Source of the DNA: JACCTU01 sp963700495
GTDB taxonomy: Bacteria > Actinomycetota > Thermoleophilia > Gaiellales > Gaiellaceae
Assembly: GCA_963700495.1 (NCBI GenBank)
Contig: CAVOXT010000004.1
Coordinates: 62,001 to 126,000, forward strand
DNA: 64,000 bases
Direction: 5' to 3'
Below, one piece after another: positions 9,075-18,249 of this stretch. Made by a program: the position numbers and the translations under genes. The stretch's first letter is position 1; each line of letters starts with the position of its first letter. The notes below the pieces were generated by a model, which saw nothing but the letters and a program-made list of their open reading frames with translations, was not told where the DNA came from and made no database searches.

Positions 9075-9539
9075 TTATCCTCCTTGCGCACCCTTCACGG
9101 CTGCGCGCTCCGTGAGCTCGCGCTCGAGCGCCCGGCCGCAGCGGATCAGGGCCTTCCGCAGGCTTTCCACCTCCTCGGCGTCGAAGTCGCCCAGCATCTC
9201 CCGCTCGACGTCGTCGACCGCGCGGTCGCAGCGCTCGAGCGCCCGCTTTCCCGCAGTGGTCAGCTCGGTGCGGATGATGCGGCCGTGGTCGGGGTCCGCG
9301 CGGCGCCGGACGTAGCCCCGTTCGACAAGCTGCGTGAGCGCCTCGCTCATCGACTGCGGCGTGACGAGCGAGCGGCGGGCGAGCTCCGCGTTGGAGAGGC
9401 CGTCCTGTGACCGCAACACCGAGAGGGCGGTGTAGGCGGGCAAGGTGAGGCCGGCCGGCCGGACCGCGACCGTGAGCCGGCGATACAGCTCGCGGTCGAG
9501 GCGCCCGATGACGTAGCTGAGCCGCGGCTCCATGCTCAC
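9075..9539 (-). CDS. MarR-family regulator, probable hydroxycinnamoyl-CoA sensor (FerC/CouR-like by context)
   Basis: 154-residue winged-helix protein in an intact frame, with the MarR layout: dimerisation helices at both ends, recognition region SNAELARRSLVTPQSMSEAL and wing ADPDHGRIIRTELT. Its GTG start overlaps by four bases the stop of a truncated feruloyl-CoA hydratase-lyase gene, and a near-perfect 10+10-base inverted repeat lies upstream of that pair. MarR proteins next to hydroxycinnamoyl-CoA hydratase-lyase genes (FerC, CouR, HcaR) are repressors released by aromatic acyl-CoA thioesters. I infer the same here. Related inverted repeats occur in front of two other operons of this locus. 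Confidence 0.8.
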   Translation of the reverse strand: MSMEPRLSYVIGRLDRELYRRLTVAVRPAGLTLPAYTALSVLRSQDGLSNAELARRSLVTPQSMSEALTQLVERGYVRRRADPDHGRIIRTELTTAGKRALERCDRAVDDVEREMLGDFDAEEVESLRKALIRCGRALERELTERAAVKGAQGG

Positions 9540-9749
9540 GTCGCCGGCCGCTCGTAGGCCTGCAGACCCGGCTTGATCCGCTTCTCGTCGAGGAACTGCT
9601 CGTCGGGCATCCCATCTCCCGGCGCGCGCGGCGTGACCGCGTCGAAGCCACGATCATCGCGTTGCGCTTCTCGGGCCGGTTCAGCTCGACCCACGCGATT
9701 CCCTCGTCGACCTCGACCCGCACGGTCGTCCATCGGTCCGCGTATCCAT
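9536..9749 (-). pseudogene. Feruloyl-CoA hydratase-lyase remnant with a large internal deletion
   Basis: The first ~30 codons encode the start of a crotonase of the feruloyl-CoA hydratase-lyase (Ech/Fcb) type: DRWTTVRVEVDEGIAWVEL then NRPEKRNAM. About twenty codons later the sequence is the family's characteristic C-terminus, QFLDEKRIKPGLQAYERP. The ~200 residues between, including the CoA-binding oxyanion hole and catalytic Glu, are absent. There is also a one-base frame difference near the ATG and one at the junction near 9655. A GGAGGAG ribosome-binding site remains before the ATG, and the stop overlaps the marR start (GTGA). The intact enzyme would convert feruloyl-CoA to vanillin plus acetyl-CoA. 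This is either a real deletion or a collapse in assembly. Confidence 0.75.
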
Positions 9750-9778
9750 AGGTGCTCTCCTCCTCGTTCGCTCGCCGA

Positions 9779-9801
9779 TAATATCAGGTAGCCTGATATT
9801 A
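9779..9801. promoter_or_regulatory. MarR-type operator (site 1, near-perfect palindrome)
   Basis: TAATATCAGG - TAG - CCTGATATTA: ten-base arms and a three-base spacer. It lies 30 bases upstream of the feruloyl-CoA hydratase-lyase remnant, the first gene of the marR unit. Arm length and spacing fit a MarR dimer. Related copies are at 11374 and 28379. Confidence 0.75.
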
Positions 9802-9816
9802 AGCGAGTGCCGGGCC

Positions 9817-11367
9817 TCACCCCGGGCATGGTGGTCGCGGCCGAGGAAGGTGTTCGCCCACGCGCTCGTCCGCGCGAGCGCGTTGTCCTTGACGATGACC
9901 GGGCCGTCCAGCATCGACTCCTCCTCGCCGTACGCCTTGAGCCGCTCGTAGGCCTGCGACCAGATGCACTCCGTGTCGTAGACCTCGCACAGGCCCTCGC
10001 GGGTGCCGCCGCACGGCCCGTTGCGCTGGTTCTTCGCGCACTGCGACTCGGGGCAGACGTAGGCGATGTCGGGAAGCGAGCAGTCGCCGCAGTCGCGGCA
10101 GCCGAAGAGCGGCACCTTGGCCGCCTGCTCGACCGCGTGGGCGACCTTCCGGACCGGTCGGGCCTTCTCGACGGCCCGGTAGAACGCGCGCCCGGCCGGG
10201 AAGAGCGGCGCGTCCGGCTCGAACGCGGCGGCGTGGAGCCGCCGGCTGAAGCGGTACTTGAGCGGCACGCGCAGCTCGGTCTTCCGCTTGCGCTTCGAGT
10301 CGAGGTACGCCGCGTTCACCTCGCCCGACGAGAGCTTCGTCTCCGGGTCGGGCTCGAAGAAGTAGAACTCGTCCGCGAACGGGTAGTGGATCTCCGGCGC
10401 GAACTCCCGCCAGTCGTCGTCCGCGAACGAGCCGGCCAGGTCGAGGATCTCGCCGAAGGTGGACGCCGGCATGTGGCCTCCGAGGTAGACGCCGTCGAAG
10501 CCGAGACCGCGCGCGACCGCGACGTGCTTGGCGGCCAGGTCGACGAAGAACGCCCGGCCCTTGTCCGGGCTCGCCGCGTGGCGCTCGGCGAGCGCGAGCA
10601 GCTCGTCGGTGACGACGACTCCCGGAATCCTCCCCTGGTGGAAGGCGCGCGCCGCCGGCCGCGAGAGGAGATAGACGTTGGCGAGCACCGAGACGGGTAG
10701 GCTCCTCGCGCCTGATCCAGCGCAGCAGCTCGTCGTCCTTGCGCGCGTTCCAGCCGATCTGGTTGATGACGAAGCGCGCGCCCGCCTCGACCTTCTTCCG
10801 GAGCTTGAAGTACTGCGGCATCACCTCGCGCTCGCGCCGCTTGTGGTTCGTCACGACGCAGCCGAGGAAGAAGTCCGTCCGGTCGAGCCGGGTCTCGGGC
10901 GTTCGTTCGTCCCGCAGCCCCTCGTTCATCTCCGAGAAGAGGCTCAGCAACCCGACCGAGTCGATGTCGAACACCGGAGCGGCGAGCCCCTTGTGGCCCG
11001 TGACCGGATAGTCGCCGGAGAGCGCGAGGACGTTGTCGAATCCCTCCGAGCCCAGCTTCCAGCCGCGGCTCTCGAGCGCGTTGCGGTTCCAGTCCTTGCA
11101 GGAGAGGTGGATGATCACCTCCTGGCCGCGCGAGATCAGATCCGTCCCGAGGGTGTCGGGCGAGAGCATCGCGTGCCCGCCCGGATTGTCGGTGATCGAG
11201 AGCACGTCGATCCGCGGGTCGGCGGCGAGCTCCCGCGCCATCTCCATGACCCGGTGGCTGCTGTCCGCCGTGATCAGCCCACGGCTCGTGACCAGCTCGG
11301 CGGCGACGACGAACGCACCGGGCCGCGCGAGCTGTTCACGGAGGGGATCATCGAGGGCCGGCTGCAT
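9817..11367 (-). CDS. Methylenetetrahydrofolate reductase with MetV-like Cys-rich C-terminal domain (frameshifted)
   Basis: The N-terminal ~220 residues form the MetF TIM barrel: FVVAAELVTSRG, DVLSITDNPGG, VIIHLSCKDWNRNALES, NVLALSGDYPVTG, FVINQIGWN. The C-terminal part carries the Cys-rich MTHFR_C/MetV-type module, CRDCGDCSLPDIAYVC then CAKNQRNGPCGG and a final CIW, expected to bind zinc or an Fe-S centre. The frame changes near 10685 and probably again just before the stop. The enzyme would oxidise methyl-THF to methylene-THF, which is what a THF-dependent aromatic O-demethylase (22115-23494) needs to regenerate its acceptor. Its start is 36 bases from a divergent operon, with an operator-like repeat between them. 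Confidence 0.85.
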   Translation of the reverse strand: MQPALDDPLREQLARPGAFVVAAELVTSRGLITADSSHRVMEMARELAADPRIDVLSITDNPGGHAMLSPDTLGTDLISRGQEVIIHLSCKDWNRNALESRGWKLGSEGFDNVLALSGDYPVTGHKGLAAPVFDIDSVGLLSLFSEMNEGLRDERTPETRLDRTDFFLGCVVTNHKRREREVMPQYFKLRKKVEAGARFVINQIGWNARKDDELLRWIRREEPTRLGARQRLSPLAAGGARLPPGEDSGSRRHRRAARARRAPRGEPGQGPGVLRRPGRQARRGRARSRLRRRLPRRPHAGVHLRRDPRPGRLVRGRRLAGVRAGDPLPVRGRVLLLRARPGDEALVGRGERGVPRLEAQAEDRAARAAQVPLQPAAPRRRVRAGRAALPGRARVLPGRREGPTGPEGRPRGRAGGQGAALRLPRLRRLLASRHRLRLPRVAVREEPAQRAVRRHPRGPVRGLRHGVHLVAGLRAAQGVRRGGVDAGRPGHRQGQRARADERVGEHLPRPRPPCPG

Positions 11368-11373
11368 TTCCAG

Positions 11374-11392
11374 TATCAGTCTGCCTGACTTA
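11374..11392. promoter_or_regulatory. MarR-type operator (site 2, degenerate)
   Basis: TATCAG - TCTGC - CTGACTTA. The half-sites TATCAG and CTGA have the same spacing as the palindrome at 9779, with a less perfect right arm. It fills the gap between the divergent MTHFR gene (start 11367) and the GMC-dehydrogenase operon (start 11403), so one protein could control both. Confidence 0.55.
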
Positions 11393-11402
11393 TCATCGCC
11401 GC

Positions 11403-11766
11403 ATGGCCGACCTGCACGTGCTCGACGACGAGACGGCTCGGATGGTGGAAGGGGTTTGCGACGCGATCGTCCCCGGCTCGGCCCGCGTGCGCCCGGCGGT
11501 CTACGTCGATGCGTTGCTGGCCCGGATGGACGAGGGGCCGCGGGCGGCGGCGCTCGCGCGCGTTCGCGTCTCTGGCAGGCGGCGAGATCGAGGAGCGGGT
11601 GGGGACGCCGGAGTTCCTCCAGGTGCGCGCGCTCGCGATCGAGGCGTTCTACAGCGACTTCGTGGCGCCCGGCGTCGACGCGACCGGCGCGTGGGCGGAG
11701 ATCGACTTCAACACTCCGCTCGCCACGCGGCTGGCGAAGGACTGGTCCTACCTGGGGATCGGATGA
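11403..11766 (+). CDS. Gluconate 2-dehydrogenase subunit 3-like small protein (one frameshift)
   Basis: About 120 residues after correcting one extra base near 11560: LHVLDDETARMVEGVCDAIVPG at the N-terminus (residues 4-25) and AFYSDFVAPGV, KDWSYLGIG at the end. Proteins of this type are the small subunit partnering membrane or periplasmic GMC dehydrogenases, where the subunit normally carries a Tat signal. None is visible here, so the complex is probably cytoplasmic. Its TGA overlaps the start of the GMC gene (ATGA), which supports a two-subunit enzyme. The family assignment rests on weak similarity plus this gene order. Confidence 0.6.
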
Positions 11767-13211
11767 GCGAGCGCTTCGACGTCGTGGTCGTCGGCTCCGG
11801 TGCGGGCGGCGGAGTCGTGGCAGGCGAGCTCGCGGACCGCGGCCGGCGCGTGCTTCTGCTCGAGCTCGGCCCGCACAGGACCGCGGCTGACTTCACGCGC
11901 TGGGAGGCGAAGGCGACGCACGATCTCTGGTGGCCGATCCGGTTCGCGCTGATCGACGGCGGCGCCGGCGGCGCGGTCGGGCTGATCGGCGGTCGCTGCG
12001 TCGGCGGCATCGACCACGATCAACACGAAGGTGGCGCTGCGCGCGCACGCGAAGGACCTCGCCAAGTGGCACGAGGCGAGCGGGCTCGTCGGCTCGGCCG
12101 GCACGCCGTTCGGCGCGTCCGACCTCGATCCGCACTACGACCAGGTGGAGCAGCGGCTCGGCGTGCGCGAGCGGACCGACTGGTCGAAGAGCGTGCGCAC
12201 CGTCGAGCCCGGCTTCCGCGCGCTCGGCTCGGAGCTCGAGCCGGTGCACTCGTACACCGACGCGAACTGCATGAGCTGCGGCTCGTGCCTCCAGGGCTGC
12301 CCGACGAACGCGGGCAAGTCGACGCTCAACACGTACATCCACGACGCCTGGGCGGCGGGCCGGCTCGAGCTGCGCGCCGACGCGCGCGTCGACCGGGTCG
12401 TGATCGAGGACGGCGAGGCGACGGGCGTCGAGTACGTCGACCGCGACGGAACGCTCGAGCGTGTCGACGCGGGTGCGGTCGTCGTCGCCGCGGGGACGCT
12501 GAACACGCCGCAGCTCCTCCTGCGCTCGGGCCTGCCGGACAGCCCGAGCAGCCGGCTGGTCGGCCGCAACCTCGGCTTCCATCCGGCCCGCCTCGTCTAC
12601 GGGTTGTTCGACGAGCCGCAGGACGCGCACATGGTGTATCCGATCACCGCGCACGCGATGGACCACCAGCACGACGAGGACGGCGGCTTCGTGATCGAGG
12701 CGACGACGATCCAGGATCCGATCGGCTTCGCGACGACGGTCGAGGACGAGAACGGCCCGCTCTGGGGAACGGCCCTCGTCGAGACGGTGCGGGAGTTCCG
12801 TCGCTGGATCGGCCTGCTCGTGATGGTGAACGACGACAACAACGGCAGCGTGCAGCTCGACGAGAACGGCGAGGAGTCGTTCGACGCGGCGTTCACCGCG
12901 CGGCGAGCGCGAGCGCATGGACGGCGCGTTCGAGTTCACGCGCGACGTGCTCACGGCGGCCGGCGCCTCGAGCGTCCGCTGGACCGGGCTGATCACGACG
13001 CACATGCAGGGGACGTGCCGTATGGGCAGCGACCCGGAGCGGTCGGTCGTCGACGCGGACGGACAGTCCTGGGACGTCAAGCGGCTCTACGTCGGCGACG
13101 GCTCGCTCGTCCCGCGGACGCTCTCCGTCAACCCGTCGCTCACGATCATGGCGCTCGCGAACCGCCTGGCCGACCACCTCCACGCCGACCCGCACGGGTA
13201 CCTCGTCGTGA
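11763..13211 (+). CDS. GMC-family FAD oxidoreductase, large subunit (frameshifted)
   Basis: FAD-binding N-terminus FDVVVVGSGAGGGVVAGELA with the Rossmann GxGxxG, then after an extra base at 12006 the family signature GGSTTINTKVALR, a cysteine-rich loop CMSCGSCLQGCPTNAGKS near residue 175, and the C-terminal active-site region THMQGTCRMG followed by VNPSLTIMALANRLAD. Extra bases near 12006, 12898 and about 13190 split it; the stop TGA overlaps the GTG start of the ring-cleavage dioxygenase gene. GMC enzymes oxidise alcohols. In this locus an aryl alcohol or side-chain alcohol of a lignin-type aromatic is a plausible substrate, but the sequence does not show it. Confidence 0.85.
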
Positions 13212-14189
13212 CGGAGCCCGTCCGTGACCTCGCGCACCTCTCGCACGTCGAGCTGCTGACACCGAAGCCGGACGAGAGCCTCGTCTACTTCCGGGAGATC
13301 CTCGGCATGGAGATCGCCGGCGAGAGCGGCGACTCGGTGTACCTGCGCGGCTTCGGCGACTACGAGCGGTCGTCGCTGAAGCTGACCGCTGCCGAGCAGG
13401 CGGGGGTCGGGCACATCGCCTACCGCACCTACAGCCCCGAGGCCCTCGAGCGGCGGGTCGACGCGCTCGAGGCGGCCGGAGTCGAGGGCGACTGGCTCGA
13501 CGGCGACCTCGGTCACGGCCGCGCCTACAGCTTCCTCGATCCCGACGGCCACCGCTTCGAGCTGTTCTACGAGTCCGAGCGCTACGAGGCTCCGCCGGAG
13601 CTTCGGCCGGCGCTGAAGAACCAGCCGCAGCGCTACCCGGGACGCGGCGTCGGCGTCCGCCACCTCGACCACGTCAACTTCCTCGCCGTCGACCCCGCCG
13701 AGAACCGCGTCTTCGCGCGAGGAGCACCTGGGCCTGCGGCTGACCGAGCAGATCGTGCTCGACGACGGCACCGAGGCGGGCGTCTGGCTCACCTCCGACC
13801 AGAAGTCGTACGACGTCACGTACACGCGCGACCTGACGCGGACGCGCGGCCGGCTGCACCACATCGCCTTCTTCGTCGACCAGCGCGAGGACGTGCTCCG
13901 CGCCGCGGACATCTTCCTCGAGCACGGGATCGTGATGGAGTCGGGCCCGCACAAGCACGCGATCCAGCAGACGTTCTTCCTCTACACCTGGGAGCCCGGC
14001 GGGAACCGGATCGAGGTCTGCTCGGGAGGCTTCCTGATCTTCGCGCCCGACCACGAGCCGGTCGTCTGGTCGCAGGCGGAGCGCGCGAAGGGACAGGCGT
14101 GGGGGATGCAGACGGTCGCGACCTTCCACATCAAGGGGACGCCGCCGGTGCCCGAGGAGGACGCGCTTCTTGCCGGCGCCGGCCACTGA
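13208..14189 (+). CDS. Type I (VOC) extradiol ring-cleavage dioxygenase (one frameshift)
   Basis: About 325 residues in two VOC modules, starting HVELLTPKPDESLVYFREIL. The second module holds the expected Fe(II) triad: His in RHLDHVNFLAV, His in RLHHIAFFVD and Glu in GNRIEVCSGG. An extra base near 13720 splits the frame. Enzymes of this fold are catechol 2,3-dioxygenase-like and open catechols next to the two hydroxyls. The GTG start overlaps the GMC stop. The genes that follow (GalB-like hydratase, LigK-like aldolase) process 4-oxalomesaconate, normally produced from protocatechuate or gallate by an unrelated LigAB/GalA-type dioxygenase, so this protein may fill that role. Confidence 0.88.
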
Positions 14190-15067
14190 GCCGTCGGCCC
14201 GCGCGCGCGAGCTCGTCCGCGGCGCCTACGACCTCCACGTCCACGTCGAGCCGGATCTCGCGAAGCGGCGCATCGACGATCTCGGGCTCGCGCGCCGCTT
14301 CGCCGAGCTCGGGCTGGCGGGCTTCGTGCTCAAGTCGCACTACGTGCCGACGGCGGAGCGCGCGGCCGTCGTGCGCGGCGCCGTGCCGGGCGTGCGCGCG
14401 CTCGGCGCGATCACGCTCAACGCCGGCGTCGGCGGACTGAACGCACAGGCGGTCGAGATCGCGGCCCGCGGAGGCGCGCGGATCGTCTGGCTGCCGACGG
14501 TCGACTCCGAGAACGAGGCGAGCGAGGACGGCCCGAAGCCCGCGAAGCAGCCGGTCTGGCGAACGATCCAGGACGAGTTCGCGGCGGCCGGCGTCGCGAG
14601 CGGGCCGGTGCGGCTGACGGCCGAGCGGTCTCGCGAAGGTGCTCGACGTCGTCGCGCGCCACGACCTCGTGCTCGCGACCGGGCACCTCGGCCGGGCCGA
14701 GATCCACAGCGTCGTCGACGCGGCTCTCGCCGCCGGGGTCTCCCGCGTGTCGTGACGCACCCGGACTATCCGACGCAGGGAGTCCCGGTCGACGAGCAGC
14801 GCGAGCTCGCCGAGCGCGGGGCGCGTGCTCGAGCGCTGCTTCGCGCCGATCCACACGGGCAAGGTCTCGTGGGAGCAGACGTTCGAGGCGATCCGCGCGA
14901 CCGGGCCGGAGCACAACGTGCTCTCGACCGATCTCGGCCAGGTGGCGAACCCGCCGGTCGAGGACGGGCTCGCGCTGATGGCCGACCGGCTGCTCGAGGC
15001 GGGCTTCTCCGAGGACGACGTGCGCACGATGGCGGTCGTCAACACGAGGAAGCTGGCCGGTGCCTAG
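14170..15067 (+). CDS. DUF6282-like metal-dependent hydrolase (frameshifted)
   Basis: About 295 residues with an amidohydrolase-like start YDLHVHVEPD (HxH metal motif, about residue 20), then FVLKSHYVPT, ATGHLG and VVTHPDYPTQG, whose histidines fit a TIM-barrel metal site. Single-base shifts occur near 14630, 14745 and 14818. The TTG start overlaps the dioxygenase end by about 20 bases, and the stop overlaps the next GTG by eight. I recognise the N-terminal pattern as that of DUF6282 proteins, which have no assigned function. Its place between a ring-cleavage dioxygenase and a 4-oxalomesaconate hydratase suggests hydrolysis of a ring-cleavage product such as 2-pyrone-4,6-dicarboxylate, the job LigI does elsewhere. 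That assignment is inference. Confidence 0.7.
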
Positions 15068-15775
15068 GACGCTCCTCGTCGTCAGCGCGCACGCCGCCGA
15101 CTTCGTCTGGCGCGCCGCGGGCGCGATCGCCACGGTCGTCGAGGGCGGCGGCACGGCGCACGTCGTCGCGCTCTCCTACGGCGAGCGGGGAGAGTCGGGC
15201 GAGCTGTGGAAGGAAGCCGGGCAGACCGAGGAGCGGGTGAAGGAGATCCGCCACGGCGAGGCGCAGACCGCCGCGGCCGCGCTCGGCGCGGACTTCCGCA
15301 GCCTCGACCTCGGCGACTACCCGCTCGTCGTGGACGCCGCGCGCCGTCGACCGGCTGACCGATCTGATCCGCGAGCTCGAGCCGCAGCTGATCCTCACCC
15401 ACGCCGCGCGCGACCCGTTCAACCCGGACCACGGGGTCGCCCACGAGGCGACCGTCCAGGCGCGTCAGCTCGCGAGCGGCGCCGGTGTCGCGAGCGCGTT
15501 CAAGACGATCGCGCCGCCCGAGCTGCTGCTCTTCGAGCCGCACCAGCCCGAGCTCTGCGGCTTCGTCCCGACGACGTTTCTCGACATCACGCCGGTGTGG
15601 GAGCAAGAAGGTGGCCGCGATGGAGGCGATGGGCGCACAGGGGTATCTCCGGCAGTACTACTCCGAGCGCGCGGAGCACCGCGCCAATCACGCTCGGCGG
15701 ATCTCCGGCCGCAGCGACATCCGCTACGCGGAGGCGTTCCAGCGCGAGATCCCCGTCGTCGTCGACGCGCTGTGA
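15060..15775 (+). CDS. PIG-L/LmbE-family protein, probable 4-oxalomesaconate hydratase (GalB-like; frameshifted)
   Basis: About 238 residues. The N-terminus LLVVSAHAADFVWRAAGA and the later THAARDPFNPDHGVAHEAT give the zinc-ligand pattern of PIG-L/LmbE proteins (HxxD..., HxxH-like). Length and the C-terminal ERAEHRANHARR fit the GalB branch, which hydrates 4-oxalomesaconate in the gallate/protocatechuate 4,5-cleavage pathway. Extra bases near 15345 and 15602 split it. The adjacent gene encodes the aldolase that acts on GalB's product, which strongly supports the assignment. Other PIG-L proteins deacetylate sugars, but no sugar genes are near. Confidence 0.75.
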
Positions 15776-16392
15776 CCGACTACGCCGACCCTCGCCCGGC
15801 TCGGCGTGGCCACCGTCCACGAGGCCGCCGGCCGGACCGGCATCGTCGACATCCCGCTGACCCAGGTCGTGCCCGGCTCCCGCGTCGCGGGCCCCGCGCG
15901 GATCGCGCTCTGCGCGCCGGGCGACAACACGATGGTGCACGCGGTCGATCGCGCACGCGAGCCCGGGCGACGTGCTCGTTCTGACGAGCGCCGAGCCGGC
16001 GCCGGTCGCGCTCGTCGGCGAGCTGCTGGCGACGCAGGCGCAGGCGCGCGGCGTCGCGGGGATCCTCGTCGACGGCGCCGTGCGCGACCTCGACGAGCTG
16101 ACGGCGATCGGCCTGCCGATCTGGGCCCGGTTCGTGCGCGCGCAGGGCGCGACGAAGGGCGAGGTGGGGAAGCTGGACGTGCCGGTCGTCGATCGGCGGC
16201 ACCGAGATCCGGCCGGGAGATCTCGTCGTGATGGACTGCGACGGGGCGATGGCGCTCCCGACCGAACAGGTCGACGAGGTGCTGCCGCTCGCGCTCGAGC
16301 GGGCGGAGCGAGAGCGCGCCATGCGGGAGCGGTACGCGGCGGGCGAGCTCTCCTACGACCTGCAGGGGCTCCGCGAGCTCGTGGAAGGCTGA
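15772..16392 (+). CDS. RraA-family aldolase, probable 4-carboxy-4-hydroxy-2-oxoadipate aldolase (LigK/GalC-like; frameshifted)
   Basis: About 204 residues from a GTG start whose TGA overlap ties it to the hydratase gene. Motifs of the RraA/HMG-CHA aldolase family are present: GRTGIVDIPL, the phosphate/oxyanion segment GDNTMVH, GVAGILVDGAVRDLDEL and GDLVVMDCDGAMALP, with Arg-Asp metal-site residues in DGAVRD. Extra bases near 15783, 15950 and 16190. The LigK/GalC reaction splits 4-carboxy-4-hydroxy-2-oxoadipate to pyruvate and oxaloacetate, ending the meta-cleavage route. RNase-E-inhibitor homologues share the fold, but the gene order favours the aldolase. Confidence 0.8.
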
Positions 16393-17139
16393 TGGAGGTC
16401 GCCGTGCTCGGCCTCGGCGAGGCCGGCGGCAGGATCGCCGCCGATCTCGTCGCGGCCGGCTGCGCGGTGCGCGGCTGGGATCCCGCGCGGCGGCCGGCGG
16501 GAATCGCCAACGCCGACAGCGATCTGAGCGCGGTCAGGGGCGCCGACGTCGTCCTCAGCGTCAACTACGGCGGCGGTCGCCCTCGAGGCGGCGGCCGCGC
16601 GTCGCCGGCGAGCTCGGCGGCGACACGCCTCTACGCCGATCTGAACACGGCCTCGCCCCAGCTCAAGCGGGAGCTCGCGGAGGCGCTGCCGGTGCAGTTC
16701 GCAGACGTCGCGCTGATCGGAGTCGTGCCGAGCCTCGGCCTGGCGACACCCGCGCTCGCGTCCGGAGCCGGCGCCGAACGCTTCGCCGAGCTCTTCCGGC
16801 CGCTCGGGATGCCCGTCGAGGTGGTCGGCCCGCAGCCCGGGCGACGCCGCCGGCCTGAAGCTGCTGCGCAGCGTCTTCATGAAGGGCATGGCGGCCGCCG
16901 CGATCGAGAGCCTCGAGGCGGCGAGAGCGGCCGGCGTCGAGGACCGTGTGCACGCCGACATCGCCGCGGTCATCGGCGAGCCGCTCCTCGAGCGGCTGCT
17001 CTCCGGGATCGCGCGCCCACGCCGCCCGGCGGGTCGACGAGATGACGGCGGCCGCCGCCTACTCGAGGAGCTCGGCGTCCAGCCCGCGCGTCGCCTCGGC
17101 CGCAGCCGAGTGGCTCGGCAGCTCCGCGACGAGTGCTAG
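16392..17139 (+). CDS. NAD(P)-dependent dehydrogenase, 6PGDH/HIBADH-like with DUF1932-type C-domain (frameshifted)
   Basis: Starts on the TGATG junction with the aldolase gene. The N-terminus MEVAVLGLGEAGGRIAADL is a Rossmann fold with GxGxxG, followed by YADLNTASPQLKRELAE and, in the C-terminal helical domain, LKLLRSVFMKGMAAAAIES, where the Lys matches the catalytic lysine of beta-hydroxyacid dehydrogenases. At least six single-base shifts occur, both insertions and deletions. Beta-hydroxyacid dehydrogenases reduce or oxidise short hydroxyacids or semialdehydes; the substrate is unknown, but position at the end of the meta-cleavage operon suggests a pathway intermediate. The stop overlaps that of the convergent gene by four bases. 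Confidence 0.7.
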
Positions 17140-18249
17140 CCGACCTCGACCCGGACGAACCCGTACGCCTCGAGCGCCCCGAGTAGCTCGCGGTGGCCGA
17201 AGGCCTCGCCCGGCGACGCGAAGCCGACCTTGCGCGGCGGCTGATGGACGAGGTGGTGCGCGGCGAACGCCTGGATCAGGCCGGTCTGGAGGTAGGCGCC
17301 CTGGCCGTGCGCGGAGACCCGGATCGTCTCGAGGTCGCCGCGCCCGACGACGACGTCGACGGTGCGCTGCTGCGCGCCGGTTCTCGCGCGGCGGCAGGCC
17401 CGGCTGCATCGAGTCGGCGATCTCGGCGAGCACGCGCCGCTGCTCCTCCGGCGGCAGCGGCCTGATCTTCTCCTGGTAGTCCCGCTGGCCCGCGACGATG
17501 CCCTCCATGATCGAGCGGTCGAGCAGGCCGCCGAAGGCGCGCACGTTCGCGATCTGCGGGTGGTCCTTGAACCAGACCGGGTGCGGGAAGCCGCCCCACG
17601 GCAACGCGAGCTGGGTCGTGATCGCGCTCGGGATCGTCACCTCGACCGTCGTCACCGGCGGCCACTCCTTGTACTCGTTCTGCTCGAGGTAGATCGACTC
17701 CCACTGGAGCTGGCCGAAGATCGTCTGGGTCGACCCGTAGGTCGGGAAGCCCATGAACATCGTGAGGATCTCGAGCGAGTCGATCCCGGGCGCCCGTTCG
17801 ATCGCGATCCGCGCGCACGCCTCCGCGACCGCCGACATGTACGCGGTCGCCGGCGCGAGCAGCAGCCCCGCGTCCGCGAACTTCGCGCCCCACTCCTCGT
17901 GCGCGAGCCGCACCCACGGCGTCTCGCCGCCGGTGTCGATGTAGTGGCAGCCCGCCTTCAGGGCGGCCTCGGCCACCGTCGAGCCGTAGTAGATGCAGGG
18001 GCCGACGGTGTTGCAGACGACCTTGGCGCCCTCGAGCAGCGACGCGAGCGCGTCGACGTCGTGGTCGACCTGGACGATCTCGTAGTCGGCCGTGCCGATG
18101 CCCGGCACGTGGGAGAGAACCTCCTCGATCTTCTCGCGGTTGCGCCCCGCGGCGATGAACGGGACGTTGTACTCGCGCAGGAACTCGATGATCAGCCGCG
18201 CGGAGAAGCCGCTGGCGCCGTAGACGACGACCGGACGCTTGTCGCTCAC
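17136..18249 (-). CDS. Saccharopine dehydrogenase-like NADP-binding oxidoreductase (DUF5938-like; frameshifted near the end)
   Basis: About 370 residues. VVVYGASGFSARLIIEFL is the dinucleotide-binding start, followed by AAGRNREKIEEVL and VVCNTVGPCIYYGSTVAEA as in saccharopine-dehydrogenase-like trans-acting enoyl reductases. The middle is well conserved in style but I cannot name a reaction. One or more shifts near 17390 precede a C-terminus reading AYGFVRVEVG. The GTG start overlaps the stop of the upstream amidohydrolase gene, behind AGGAGG. It is the last gene of an IclR / ligase / amidohydrolase / reductase operon. Confidence 0.7.
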
